Shown here: positions 34,102 to 46,110 of the stretch, piece after piece | How positions within the stretch are numbered: the stretch's first letter is position 1 | Layout of the letters: every line of letters starts with the position of its first letter | Origin: Cryptomeria japonica | Taxonomy: Eukaryota > Streptophyta > Pinopsida > Cupressales > Cupressaceae | NCBI RefSeq assembly: GCF_030272615.1 | Contig: NC_081415.1 | Location: 379,343,392 to 379,407,391, forward strand | Length of the DNA: 64,000 nucleotides | Reading direction: 5' to 3' | Notes under the pieces: model-generated | Told to the model about the DNA's origin: nothing | Databases searched by the model: none | Seen by the model: only the letters and a program-made list of their open reading frames with translations | Made by a program: the position numbers and the translations under genes

Positions 34102-35310
34102 AAAAAGCAAAAAAAAAAAAAGCAAAAACAACAAAAAAAAAAAAGTACAATAAAAACAATAGTGAAAACCTGGAAACAGACATTATTTTTCAGTTAGCTC
34201 TTCCATATATTAGATCACTCAATTTTCTAGTTTCATCCATCCATCACCATTATACATATCCATAACAAAGCCTTTTGTACCTAATCAAGCCTCATATACA
34301 AATTCTCACCATGGTTTGGATCATTGTATATACCAATAATAAAGGTTTGTTTCTAGACTGGGGACAAAATCTTGAACCTAGTTGGGGGCAATCTGCATTG
34401 AGCTTAAACACAATAGGTAGAGAAACAATAAGGTGACACTCATAGAACAAAATTCTCAACATACAACATTGAACATCAATCAGAGCTTAACAAGTATAAA
34501 AATCAAATTAAAGCATCCTAAAGGACAAATATCAATGGATGATATCTTTTGAATCATGGTTTTAAACACTTTAGTGGGAATGTTCAAGTGTTGTATCTTG
34601 ATTTTTGATATCATGTTTCTTGATTAACTTAAGAATGTTTCAAACTAGAGGAGCGAGGAAGGAGCATGATCTTTTTCTTTGTCTGTTGTCTGTTAGTTAA
34701 TCATTAGTACTACACAAATTTGTCATGGGACATGATCAACCACACATCATCGATGACATTTCTGATTTGCATAGGATGATGATTAACTTCTGTCTATTTC
34801 AATGCAAGCAACACTCAAGTCATCTTGGTTTAATCATACCTTGATGCTTGTGTTAACTTCCAATATCAAAATACATGTAAGCGATACTAAGGTCATCATG
34901 GTTACATTATACCATTGGTGTTTTTATTAGCTTACAACATTTTAAAAGGCTCAATGATGATAAAAATAATGATCAAGTGATCGGTCTGATGACATCATTG
35001 TATTAGTTAGCTTTTTTGCATACTTAGACTAGATCACATTCATATTGCATCTTGTATAGTCATTCCAGGCATCACTTTCCCAAGGCTTGAGGTTTCAAAT
35101 GTGTTATCTCTCTTATTAAGAGATTGAGTACATTGGACATTTAAAAAAAACAAGCAATTCATCTGCATAGGATACATTCCATCATTAGATTTCACATGTA
35201 GATGCATTAAAATTTTTGTATTGCATTAATAGCATTCATTTAATCATCGTACATAGTTTCATTCATATTTTCATTTTTGATCATTATAGATTAGTGCATT
35301 CATTTAGTTA
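34102..35310 (+). other. Spacer downstream of Gypsy-2 integrase
   Basis: No gene seen. Begins with A-rich runs (34,103-34,147). At about 34,308-34,375 it carries CACCATGGTTTGGATCATTG and a GACTGGGGACAAAATCTTG motif, matching the Gypsy-1 spacer. The end (about 35,150-35,310) becomes CAT-rich and continues at 42,403 after the inserted element. Confidence 0.55.
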
Positions 35311-36238
35311 TGTTGGAATTGAAGAAATCCAAGAACACTGAGAGGGGGGGGGGTGAATCACTTTTCTACCAGTAGTGTAATATTATACTTTATTCTAACA
35401 TACACATATAAATCAGTAAATGAAGAAACATATAACATGAAGTAAATAAACTAGCCACATGAATGAACACCATAACACATTGAATTTTATAGGTAGAAAA
35501 CCTCAAAGAGTTTACGGTGGGATTTGTGACCCACAATATCAATTCACTAGCCATATGAAAGGTATTACATAGCATGGGGGCCTGTACATGCAGGAAGGCA
35601 CACTGCCTAGAGCACACTGCTCAACACAAAAGAGTCCCACTAACTAAAAACTTCTCTTGAGATAAAACAGTAATGGTGAACTCACAAAATGCATCTGCAA
35701 TGTCAAAAAGAGTTTCGATTATAGCTTTTTTCTGTATCGGTTCATAAATCCTAAACTCTTTTACTGGTATCTCCTTTCATCCAAGAATGTTTTACAAACC
35801 ATCTACTAATCATTACATGATATTAATTTCATATACAAATGATCTACATACATATCCTTCGCATCACTTTTCTTCTCCACATTCATTATGCACATTGTCC
35901 TATATCAAAATGACCTAATAAATTGACTTATATAGCCTTTACAAACAATATGCCTTATGTCAGCTTACAACACGTTATAAAATACACTCAATTTCAGCTC
36001 TATACAATAATTACAAAATGATATTACAAATAAAACCTTTCGATCCCAAACTGACGTCAGCTTCACTAAAGTGTTGGATGTCACGTCGGTTCCTGTGCCA
36101 GTGATGACCCTGATTACTCCAATGTCGGTATCTACCAGTGTATGCCTCCAATGCTGGTATCTATCAGTATATTCCTTCTATAGAATCATGTTGCCATCAA
36201 TGACAACATATGAGTCCAATGAGTGTCAATTGCCAACA
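35311..36238 (-). repeat. 3' LTR of the RT-less element
   Basis: Starts TGTTGGCAATTGACACTC and ends CTTCAATTCCAACA in element direction. Clearly similar to 41,486-42,402 with many point differences and a G-run (about 35,345-35,353), so the insertion is older than the copia one. Confidence 0.9.
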
Positions 36239-36254
36239 ATATCCCCCTTTGGAA
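36239..36254 (-). promoter_or_regulatory. Polypurine tract of the RT-less element
   Basis: Minus-strand TTCCAAAGGGGGATAT directly precedes the 3' LTR. Similar purine-rich sequences recur at about 37,425-37,445 and 37,466-37,480. Confidence 0.7.
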
Positions 36255-36262
36255 TTGATGGC

Positions 36263-37338
36263 AACATTCAATGTGAAAAAATGGAGGTGCATTGTGATTT
36301 GGAGGAGGAAAAGGGGAAGGATAGTGAGACAAAAATGGAGAGTGAGAAGGATGAGAACATTGGAGAAAAGGAAGAAGGGAAAAAAGATGTTAATTCTGAA
36401 AACCCTTATTCTAACCCTATGGGCTCGAATAGTAGGAATGTCACCCTGAACTCTATGGAGGAAGACAACACTAATTCTGCAAGCACTGAGTAGAGTAGGG
36501 AATCAGTGAATACTATTATGAATACTACCCGTAATTGTACTCTAGAATCCTTCAACTTCTAGAAATGGGTTATTGACAACATTAATAGTATTCAGAGCAA
36601 ACAGAGGGACCTGGAAAATAAGATACACAATTTGATTAAGGAAACAAATTCGGGGGAAAAGAATGAGGAGATGGATACCAGTGAAGCTGAGGAGGAAATT
36701 GAAATGGAGGACTTGCTGGAAAAAGACTTGATAAAAGGGGATTTGAAACATCTGGAGGATGTTATCATAATTGTAAAAGAACAAGCTGAGGAGGATAAAG
36801 GTAACATCATCACTTGGGTTGCTCGAACTGAGAAGGCTTTGAAAAGCTTCATGAACCACAGTCTTGATGTTTTAAAAGTTTTGTCCCATAACATGAATGC
36901 CTTGGTGGATCATTTAGAGAGGAAAAATCAAAATAAGAACTTGGTAATCATTGAAGATGTACCGACCTCCAGCTCCACTCATCAAATCTCCAGGTGAAGG
37001 ACTAGGTAGAACACCACTAAGATGGAGACCAAAATGAAAGACATCCAGCTGAAATAGGAGAACAATGATCTGAGAGAAGCCGCGAAGGCTATGATGCTTT
37101 TGGTTCAGAATGCTGAGGAGTCTATAAAAGTTTTCATTTGATATGTAAAGCTGGGTTTTGGATGCCAATTTCTTGTTGGCTCCTTGTTGTCTTTTGGTCT
37201 TAGCTGCTGGTTTTTGTGTTGGTTTTTTGCAGTTGTTTTGTCTTGTTTCTTTATTTCTCATCTTTCGTATTGTAAGCAGGTTTCGGGTCCCTTAAAACCT
37301 ATTTTTTCTTAATCAAAAACATTCATGTGAAAAATGGA
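36263..37338 (+). mobile_element. LINE-like insertion with long target duplication and an acidic ORF
   Basis: A segment of about 1.03 kb is bounded by imperfect direct repeats of about 21-23 bp (36,263-36,285 and 37,318-37,338; both start aacattca and end aatgga), as expected for target-primed insertion. Its 3' end, ggtcccttaaaacct...ttcttaatcaaaaac, resembles tails of plant non-LTR elements. It carries a plus-strand, Glu/Lys-rich ORF remnant (about 36,285-37,000, with a NKIHNLIKETNSGEK block) and then a hydrophobic stretch. No RT is present. It could instead be an antisense ORF of the host element. Confidence 0.5.
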
Positions 37339-37599
37339 TTCCTTACCGGTTCAATTGAAACTGAAACATGAACTGAAACATGCTCCCCCTGAGCTGATTG
37401 ACAATGTTTGCAATATAATATTTGTCCAATATCCCCCCCCTAGGATTATATACATATTTTTCACATACATATCATCCCCCTTTGGCATCAATGCCAAAGA
37501 CCGGTGAAAGAATTGAAAGAATTGTTAGGAATCTGTGCAAAAAAATGAATAATTACAAATTACTTACTAGATCTTGACCAATTTCAATATTTCTAGATA

Positions 37600-39900
37600 A
37601 GCTTTCTCAAGTAACTCTATGTGAGTATCCCAACCAGTTTTGAATGTTTCGAAATAGATACAAGTCCACTCAGTAAATGTGCAAGTGTTTCTTTCTCAGT
37701 GACTTCTGTCGGTGTGGGCTTTGCAAGCATATCCATGCATTCCTTCTTATGTACACCAAGTGAATCCAATCTTGGACTCATCAAACCTTTGAGACTCCTT
37801 GCTCTCTAAATTATCCTATCTCTTTCCTTTTCAAAAGAAAAAATTTGGTTCTCCAAAGTCAAAATTTGTCCATCAATAGATGTTGTAAGTGAAGTTAGTC
37901 CATCAAAAGAATTAGCAATATTAGCAATCTTTTCTTGTAACTCCTTTATCCTCTTCTCTACATTTACTGTAAGAATCTCTATATTACGACAAATCCTATA
38001 GATGTTAGTACACTATTTCAAATAATTTTCAATAAGCATAAGTTTCTCTCCAATCTTCCTTTTCTATGTCTCAATAATCTGGTCAAAAGCAGCTTTCTTG
38101 GCCAAAGTAAATATTTCAAGTGCTTGCCGGTCAGAAATCTACTGTAATGATTGAAAGTTTTTAGAGATGTGCTCTGTCAATACCTTAAGCTTTCCAGAAG
38201 GGCTTGCTTCATTTTCAATCATACAATCCAGAATCAGTCTATGCAAAATTGTTATTGACTGATCTATTATTCCTTTGTTTGGAGATCCCTCCTTCATTAA
38301 CTTTTGAGTAGCCATCATCATTAGCTCTATGGGACTCATCTTTGTGATTGATTTCTTATCAACTTGAGAAGTGTCAATTTCCATTTGATGAGGAATCAAC
38401 TGTTGGTTCAGTCTTCTTTTCTTTCTTTTCCTTATCCTCTCCCGGTGTATTATTTTTCTCATCCTCTTTTGCACTGATGGCTTCGCCACTTGGTGCAATA
38501 TCTATTACTGTCGGTGGATTATTATTCATAATGTTATCAGTATCCTATACATTATCTGCATTACCATGCTAAGACTGTACAAATATTGTCTCTGTCTATA
38601 TAGTCTGTACACTCTTATTATCTACCAGTTTAGATCCAGAACCTAGTTTTGTATTTATCCTATGAATTACATTTTGAATGAAGGCAGACATTTTGTTTAT
38701 TTTCTTTTCCATCCTTTTCTTATTGAAGCCAAATTTAACTTCAAGAGAATTCTCCTCTATAGTGCCAAAGTGTTCAGCCTTATCATCCAAAGGAGCATCA
38801 ATCAACATTTTAGCATATAGCTCTAGAATACTGTCATCAACTTCATACCCCAATTTAGTGACACATATTGTTCTAGGTTCCACTACTTCCATGAGGGTCT
38901 CATCTATTTTTACCATGAAGCAGATTTCAATGGAGTATTTCTCCACAATGTGTTTCAAGATTATCTCCCTCAGTCTCATGTTCTCTTGAAAAGATTTAAA
39001 GAAGCCCCATAACTTCTCATCCCTGTTGTTGCCAAGACTAGTGATTGCATCTTTAATCTACATGCCTACTGGTATGTCATGAGCCCATCATTTCTTTCCC
39101 AAACCCAATAGCTCATTCATGAAATACAACATCAAGCAGACAATAAAATTGCCAAACCAGAATATTCCTTTCTTAATACCTTTGATTTTTCCAATATTTA
39201 TTATTAATTCATTTCTTAACCATTCACACCAACTATACTTTCCATCATTCTTTATCATTTGATATGCAGCATGGATACAGGAATTGGCAACAAAGTTCAA
39301 TCGACTTGATTGTGTTACCTTGTAGTTGATGATCATGCTGGCAAATTTTACGTTTGTATCTTTAATGGTGCTTATCCTCATTGACCTTCCATCATGGGTT
39401 GCATCGGTGAGCTTTTCAACCTCAGTGTTGGAGATCTTCTTCCCTGGTTCTTGCCCGACTTTGGGTAAGTCGGTGACCGCCTGAATTTCTTCTTTGGTGA
39501 TCATGTGAGGCCGGTCCAGCTAGATGAATTCATTATGGACCCTACTCAGAACATATCTAATCATTTCGTCTTTGAATTATGGTATGTACAGGATTCTGAT
39601 TAACCCTAGGTCTTCAATGATTTGATATTCCAGCTTGGTTGTTCTAGAGCTTCCTAGTATCACAGATTGATACATTCCCTTGATTTCCTCAGTACCTAAA
39701 TCCTCCAAAATACAGTGAATATAAGCCTTGACATCTTCCACATAAACTATGCCATCAAGAATCCTCAAGAATGTGCCAGTAGAGTATTCCTTCATTGAAA
39801 TTTGAGGAACTTCCTTGAAAATGGGTCTAAGCCTATCCTTAAGCTCAACAACAGTGGGATTCACAATGAAAGTAGGAGCAGATGATGATCCAGATGCCAT
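37600..39900 (-). pseudogene. ORF2 of the RT-less element, unnamed protein family
   Basis: Starts MASGSSSAPTFIVNPTVVEL at 39,900. Conserved blocks: GIVYVEDVKAYIHCILEDLG, RYVLSRVHNEFI, ITKEEIQAVTDLP, NVKFASMIINYKVTQSSRLN, GIFWFGNFIVCLMLYFMNEL, then a coiled-coil-rich C-terminal part with a basic MRKIIHRERIRKRKKRR segment. It matches ORF2 at 62,301 onward closely, and the N-terminal part of the 14.6-18.2 kb ORF more distantly. Broken by several stops and frameshifts (about 39,570, 39,085, 38,590, 38,140). No catalytic motif recognised; function unknown. Confidence 0.65.
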
Positions 39901-40373
39901 TTCAAATAAATACCTGGATAACAATCGCCGGTTTGAAAGATCTAGATCACTTCTTAGATAACTTCTTGAAATCTTTTTAGAATGCCTTTGCTCACTTTTG
40001 ATCGCCTATGATTCACCTTTGCTTCGCTCTAATTTGCTCGAGTTCTGGGTGAGTGAAAATGAGTCCATTTTCCCTTTTTATCAGCAAGTAAACCCTAATC
40101 CTTCACTATCATAAATGCTTAGCGGTGCTCCCTACTGGATGCCAGTTTCATAGTTTTATGTCAGATGAACCTCCATCAATGATCAAAACAACTCTCCAGA
40201 TCTCTTTCTAGATCTCTTCCAGGGAATATGCAAGATTTGTAATGAATTTGCCAACCCCTAAGGCGTATGCCTCATTTACCGGTTGAATTTCTTGCTGGTG
40301 CAAGAATACTCTGTTCTATCGATGGAGTTACTGGTGTAGTTGCATCTCCACTTGGTTCTTCAGACTTTCTAAT

Positions 40374-41440
40374 CTATCTCTTGGTGTGATCTTTTTGTAT
40401 TTCATCTACCTTCTGATTTCCTTTCTCATTTGCTTTGTCATTGCTAATTGGTTTAGTCTTTCTTCTATAGTGCTTAGCAATATGACCTATTTTGTTGCAT
40501 GCATAACATGTAACATTGTTCTTTTGAATTGCTTTGACATATTGAGTGTCATTCCTTGACCTACATTGGTTAGCAAAATGTCCAAAATTTCCATATGCAT
40601 GACATTTAACATTCATTCTGCAATCTTATGACTTATGACCATATTTATTGCAATTTGTGCATGGACCAAGGACTGAATTGTAGTTTTGATTTTCTCTATT
40701 TGTACATTGTTTAGCCATATGCCTAAATTTATTACAAACAAAACATCTACCATTGAATTTTTAAGCATTAGATTGCCTTACCGGTTTCCTCTGGTCTGAT
40801 GAGTTTTGCATACCGATTGTCTAAACTTTATTTGTAGTACAAGAGCTTTCACCTTGTTCAAATCCAAGTCCTCTAGAATCATCACTCTGCCTTTGTCCTT
40901 TACATAAATCATCCAACTATGTAGCACTAATCCTGAATTTTTCTTTATACTCACTTGCAATAGTTAGATCATTTCTCAGATTCATTATTTATCTTTCAAG
41001 CTCTTATTCATTATTCTGGGACTGTACCAAACCAATTTTCAACATATCATTCTCATGAGCCAATCTGCCACATTCTTCAAATTTGTTCTTCAGAGATATA
41101 GCAAGATTTTCTTCCTTCTTATTTCTATCCTCAATATCTTTTGACATCCTCATAGTCAGGTCTTGCATTTCATTCTTCATGAGCATGTTTTGTTGACTCA
41201 GCTTCTGACATTGTTCCTTAAGTTCATTTTTCTCTTCATCATCTTGGTTTTGCAAAATTTCCTTACTCCTAGCTTGAGCTGATGATAACCTTTCTTGCAG
41301 AACAAGAATGAATTCATTAGCAGAATTCAATTCATCTTGCATCTTTAAGTTCTTCAACCTTTCAGCATCATAATCCTCAAGTGCCATCTCAAGTTGCTTA
41401 TCCATAGCTATATTCAATGATTCTAGTTTCAGGATTTTCC
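40374..41440 (-). pseudogene. ORF1 of the RT-less element: coiled coil plus CCHC knuckles (gag-like)
   Basis: A long heptad-rich helix (41,420-41,004; e.g. LQERLSSAQARSKEILQ, KEQCQKLSQQNMLMKNEMQD) is followed, after stops, by four knuckles: CFVCNKFRHMAKQC, CTNCNKYGHKS-DC, CHAYGNFGHFANQC (second Cys now Tyr) and CYACNKIGHIAKHY (last Cys now Tyr). The equivalent ORF in the 59.2-kb element has five knuckles. Location right after the primer site and the knuckle array suggest a nucleocapsid/gag role, but the usual gag capsid core is not seen. Confidence 0.7.
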
Positions 41441-41471
41441 TCAAGCTGTTAAACTTCCTCTGAGGCACCAG

Positions 41472-41483
41472 GATCTGATACCA
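41472..41483 (-). promoter_or_regulatory. Primer-binding site of the RT-less element
   Basis: Minus-strand TGGTATCAGATC lies two bases after the LTR end; one mismatch to the initiator tRNA-Met site TGGTATCAGAGC. Confidence 0.85.
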
Positions 41484-41485
41484 AT

Positions 41486-42402
41486 TGTTGGAATTGAAGT
41501 AATCCAAGAACACTGAGAGGAGGGGTGAATCAGTGTTCTTCCGATAGTGTAATATTTTACCTTATTATAACATACACATATAAACCGGTAAATGAAGAAA
41601 CATATAACATGAAGTAAATAAACCAACCACATGAATGAACACCATAAAACACTAAATTTTATACATGGAAAACCTCAAAGAGGAAAAACCATGGTGAGAC
41701 TTGTGACCCACAATATCAATTCACTAGCCATATGATAGATATTACATAGCATGGGGGCCTACAGATGCAGGAAGGCACATTGCTCAACACAAAAGAGTCT
41801 CACTAACTACAAGCTTCTGTTGAGATAAAACAGTAATGGTGAACTCACAAAATGCATCTGCAATGCCAAAAAGAGTTCTAGTTATAGCTCTGTTCTGTAT
41901 TGGTTCATAAACCCTAAACTCTTTTATCGATATCTCCTTTCTTCCAAGAATGTTTTATAAACCATGTACTGATCATTGCATGATATTAATTTTGTATACA
42001 AATGATCTACATACATATCCTTCGCAACACTTTTCTTCTCCACATTTGTTATACACATTGTCCTATATCAAAATGACCTAATAAACTGACTTATATACCC
42101 TTTACAAACAATATGCCTTATGTCAGCTTACAACACGTTATAAAAGATATTCAATGCCAGCTCTATACAATAATTACAAAATGGTTTTACAAATAAAACC
42201 TTTCAAATCCCAAACCGATGTCGCTTCACTAAAGTGCTGGATGTCGATGCTGGTGCTTGTGTTGGTGATGACCTTTATTACTCCAATGTCAATATCTATC
42301 GATGTATGCCTCCAATGCCAGTATCTTCCGGTATATGCCTTCTATAGAATCTTGTTTCCATTAATGACATCGTATGAATCCAATGAGTGTCAATTGCCAA
42401 CA
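41486..42402 (-). repeat. 5' LTR of the RT-less element
   Basis: 917 bp, starts TGTTGGCAATTGACACTC and ends TTCAATTCCAACA in element direction. Pair of 35,311-36,238. Confidence 0.9.
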
Positions 42403-43090
42403 AGTTCATCCATGCATCACATTCATCATTTAGTATATCATCATATTTTATAACATATTGCATATCACATTATCATTGCACATTGCATTCATTAGCATAA
42501 CATTGCATCACATTTCATTTCATTCCACAATCATTTCCATTGTACATAAGAAAACTATACATGTAGAAGCATCAAGCATCAAATGTCCATGAATACCTCA
42601 TGTCATATATTGTATAATAACGTCATAAGAATGCATCACATAGTCTATAGTCATCATTACACTATTCATTCATATCATAAACACTATAAATAATCATAAT
42701 CATAATCATCCATCACATAAGCAAAAAATTTTAGAATTATCATCATCATGAATTGCATCTCAGAATCAGTAAACCCATAAATCGCATATCATAAGATCAT
42801 CTAGACAAGTCAGTAAATGCATGCATTCATCATATAAAGCATGTAAAAGTAAATGCATCCATCATATCATAGAGCATATAAAGCATGTCGATCAAGTCTA
42901 TACTGCATCTCATATAATCCAACTAATAAATGACAAGTGTACAATGATATCCCATCAGTATAAGAGATACATCAAAAAATGGCAAGAATCATGTAATGTC
43001 TGAATCAAAATGTGTATACATCAAAATTCTATAGCATGTGTGGCAAATAGGGCACAAAGTATCAAATTATCTATACATTAAGAGGAACAC
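42403..43090. repeat. CAT-rich degenerate repeat of the Gypsy-2 spacer
   Basis: Dense catcat, attgcatcac and atatcat motifs without coding frame, continuing the sequence cut at 35,310. It is the reverse-strand equivalent of the ATG-rich block at 1,550-2,350 and flanks the 3' end of the PMD ORF in both cases. Confidence 0.6.
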
Positions 43091-45067
43091 TAAGTTGAGC
43101 TCTCTGTGGATGCAACAGGTCTCCCTAATCCTCCTGCTCCTGCACCTCCAGAAGGACCTACACCAAGATCACCAGGATATCTCCATAGTGGCTCTGTCAC
43201 AACCCTACTCTTGGTTCATGATCAAATCCATACGGATCTAGTGCTTGTGGCCTGCACAAAACTCGAAGCTCGCTGCTCTGCGAGAACAACAACATAATAT
43301 AATTGCTAATAGTAATCTATCTCCCTTGTAGAAGGATAAATAACCCTAATCATCCCACCTATGCTAGTGCCCTCAACCAACCTCTCCAATCTCTCAACTC
43401 TATCCCTAATTGCATCTCTCTCTAACATCAGTGAGGCAATCTGTGCCTAGGCCCATGTCAGTTGACCCTGTACCATGGACTACAGTGTAGCTATCTATGC
43501 ATCTTTCTATTGGGAAGGTACTCTGATATGTACCTATTGTGGCCCTATTTGTACATGTGTTGGTGCCTATCTAGCTATACCCAATGCCCCTATATCTATG
43601 CCTTGAGGAGAAAGTCTCCCAGATATCCTCCTCTTAACTACCTAAGTCTTACTGCCACTAGGTAACTGTCTCCACTCCCCCTACTATCTAGAGCCACCAC
43701 CTCCATGTCTACCCCCATCACCCCCATCTTTGCCATCATCACCACCTCCAGTACTACCCTCTCTACCCTCATCTTCAACCCTCCTCCATCTACCTAATCT
43801 TCACGATGGTTGATCCTCATTGCCATTAAAGGTAGGCACTAGCTCCTTTGGACATTATAGTCTAGGAAATCGGTATGCCAAGAAGTATTGTCAATAATTC
43901 AGAGTAAAACTCCCATCCAAAGCACCTGATAGCTAATCTCAATCCTATGCTCCAAGTGACAAGTACTTTGTGCAAGATAACTCATAGGAGATAGTAGGTC
44001 CCCAATCAACCACATTCTAACATTTACAAGCATATAAGGCAGCCTCATGTCGCATCCCTTGTACTCAACCAAACTGTCTAAATACTTGAGTATGAATAAA
44101 TAAATCAATCACAAATGGGGTAGATCCAATCAAATACCACGAGGTGAACACATAAGGCATCTCGAGTGCATCCTTTGCCCAAGGCTCACAGTCCAAGTCA
44201 TCTAGAACTCGTCGCTAGTACTCTAGTTTGCCCAGCTTTTGCTGGACAACAATACCTCTATATGCATACACATAGGGTCCCCCTACTGGTCGATCCTTGT
44301 CTTCCATCGATCCAGTCACAACTAGATGCTCCTAGGACCAAATTTATAGTAATGTAACACTTGTTGATAAGCTGGTAACTCCAAGGTATACAACCTGATG
44401 AAGATCATGATATAGATGAGAGAACATGCATGAAATCCAAGAATAATGTGTACCTTGTATGATCATCTGCTCCAATACTCGACCCCAACCAATAGAGAGT
44501 CCCTTCAACCTATGGTCGAGATAGAGGAATCCTCCAATGAATCTTGCTAGAACTAATGGTAAGGGCTCATATAGATCAACCATCTCTTGCCAGGAGATAT
44601 CGTAACCACAAATTTGGTCATCATAGAAAATCCATCAGAGTGTATCGGTCCCACCCTACTCAGTCATGTCATATATCACTATGTCACCAACCATCGAAAT
44701 CTATAAGATCTTGTAAACATCCTCCAGGGTGATTGTCATCTCATTGGTGGGTAAATGAAAAGTATAATGCTCACTATGCCCCCTCTCCACGAGCATCGTC
44801 AATAAACGGGTGTTAATCATATAATGAGGCATATCAAGTAATGAAGATAATTTGCATCTTGCAATGATGTCGCAATCTGCCTACACCAGATGGGGTATCA
44901 ACTACTATGTCTTCGGGAATATCTCCTGAGACTGTAGAATGCCTAAATTCTCCTATTATCACATCAAATAAAAAAATCAGCATTTTGTTTATCAAACTAT
45001 CTATCAACCTAATCAGCTCAAGCGAGATTTTGATCAATCTCATTGAGCACCTATCATTGACTCTCAT
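43091..45067 (-). pseudogene. Plant mobile domain (PMD) ORF, copy 2, antisense in Gypsy-2
   Basis: Covers more of the domain than copy 1. From about 44,820 it reads INTRLLTMLVERGHSEHYTF then HLPTNEMTITLEDVYKIL, the signature N-terminal block of PMD proteins. Next come the ISWQEMVDLYEPLPLVLARF segment, IGWGRVLEQMIIQGTHYSW, CEPWAKDALEMPYVF, YLIGSTPFVIDLFIHTQVFR and a DWGPTYYLL block, then Gly-rich and Gln-rich tails as in copy 1. The region 45,067-44,830 may hold the N-terminus in another frame. At least six stops and three frameshifts. Lies between the CAT-rich block and the 3' PPT, antisense to pol. Confidence 0.72.
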
Positions 45068-45179
45068 TCATCATGAGATCGATCATTACTTATTCTATCT
45101 AGTTTAACATCATGGTAATCAAAATTGATAAAAAATAAATCAAAAAGGAGGCATCAGAATCTAAATTTCATCCCTCTGG

Positions 45180-45560
45180 GATAGACATGCTAAACTGTGC
45201 CATCAAAATGTTGAAAAATGACATCTAAATGCCAAAAGACTGAAAGTGCTAAACTACTCTATAAAAGCACTAAACCTGGGTATGAAAATGCTAAAACACA
45301 TGACACACTAAAATAACAACTCTAAGCGCCAGCCAAACTACCCTAAGCACTAAATGACCTAATGCGCTAAATCAAATCTTCAAAATGCTAAACTTAGGCA
45401 CTAATGTGCTATAATGTAGGATGCAATAATATATTACCCTTATGCACTAACAAAATCAATCAAAATGGTATTTTGGAACCCTAAATTCAAAACGCTAGAA
45501 TGCTTATCCTAAGCACTAAAACAAAAACTAAAGGCACTAAACCAGAAAATGAACGTTAAA
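45180..45560. repeat. Degenerate tandem repeat with aagcactaaa/gcgctaaa motif
   Basis: Roughly a dozen imperfect units of about 20-30 bp (aaaagcactaaacctg, aaatgctaaa, aatgcgctaaa). Resembles the array at 12,960-13,270 but points the other way relative to its element. Confidence 0.65.
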
Positions 45561-46110
45561 ATGCATGCAAACATGTAGAAAAATCACAAAATTTTAAATA
45601 AAAGTGGGTTTTGGAAGTACGTATTGGAGGACCTATGTTGGAGACTGCTAGAATCGCCTAACTCGCTCAAACTGGTGAGTGTGATAAGGAATCACCATTT
45701 TCTCTCTCAGAGCTCATGTTTTCAACTCACTGTGTGCAAATGAAATCAAATGGTGAAACCTTTTCACTTTTTATCTTATAAAGGGGTATTTAAGTGTGAT
45801 GCACTTTTTCCACTTTCTGGATTTAATTAATTAGCAACACAGACCATTTTATCTATCGGGAGATGAATTGTTTATAAAATCCTAAAAATTTAAAAATATT
45901 TAAAAATTCAAAAAAAAATCATAAAAATTTCAAAAATTGCTAAAAAATCCTAAAAATAAAATAAAAATTGATTCATCTCCCGAGGGGCCATACACACATT
46001 ATCAGGCGATTTTTGAAGTTTGGAGCAAAGATCAACATTTTTATCAATATCCATAGTGTTTGGGCATGAAGTGAATTTTCTTTGCACCAATATGTTGCCA
46101 CACATCGCTT

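Larger units (their letters stand above)
35311..42402 (-). mobile_element. RT-less (non-autonomous) LTR retrotransposon nested in Gypsy-2 spacer
   Basis: Paired LTRs (35,311-36,238 and 41,486-42,402), a PPT, an initiator-Met-type primer site and near-matching flanks AGTTA/AGTTC (4 of 5) show a complete LTR insertion. Inside are a coiled-coil plus CCHC-knuckle ORF and a long ORF of an unnamed family. No RT, RNase H or integrase motif was found in about 5.2 kb of interior, so it would depend on another element. A LINE-like insertion lies near its 3' end. Same class as 59,237-64,000. Confidence 0.85.

Noticed and set aside
38348-38989. Plus-strand open frames rich in Ser/Leu/Phe
   Set aside because: Antisense to ORF2 of the RT-less element, which matches the second copy on the coding strand.
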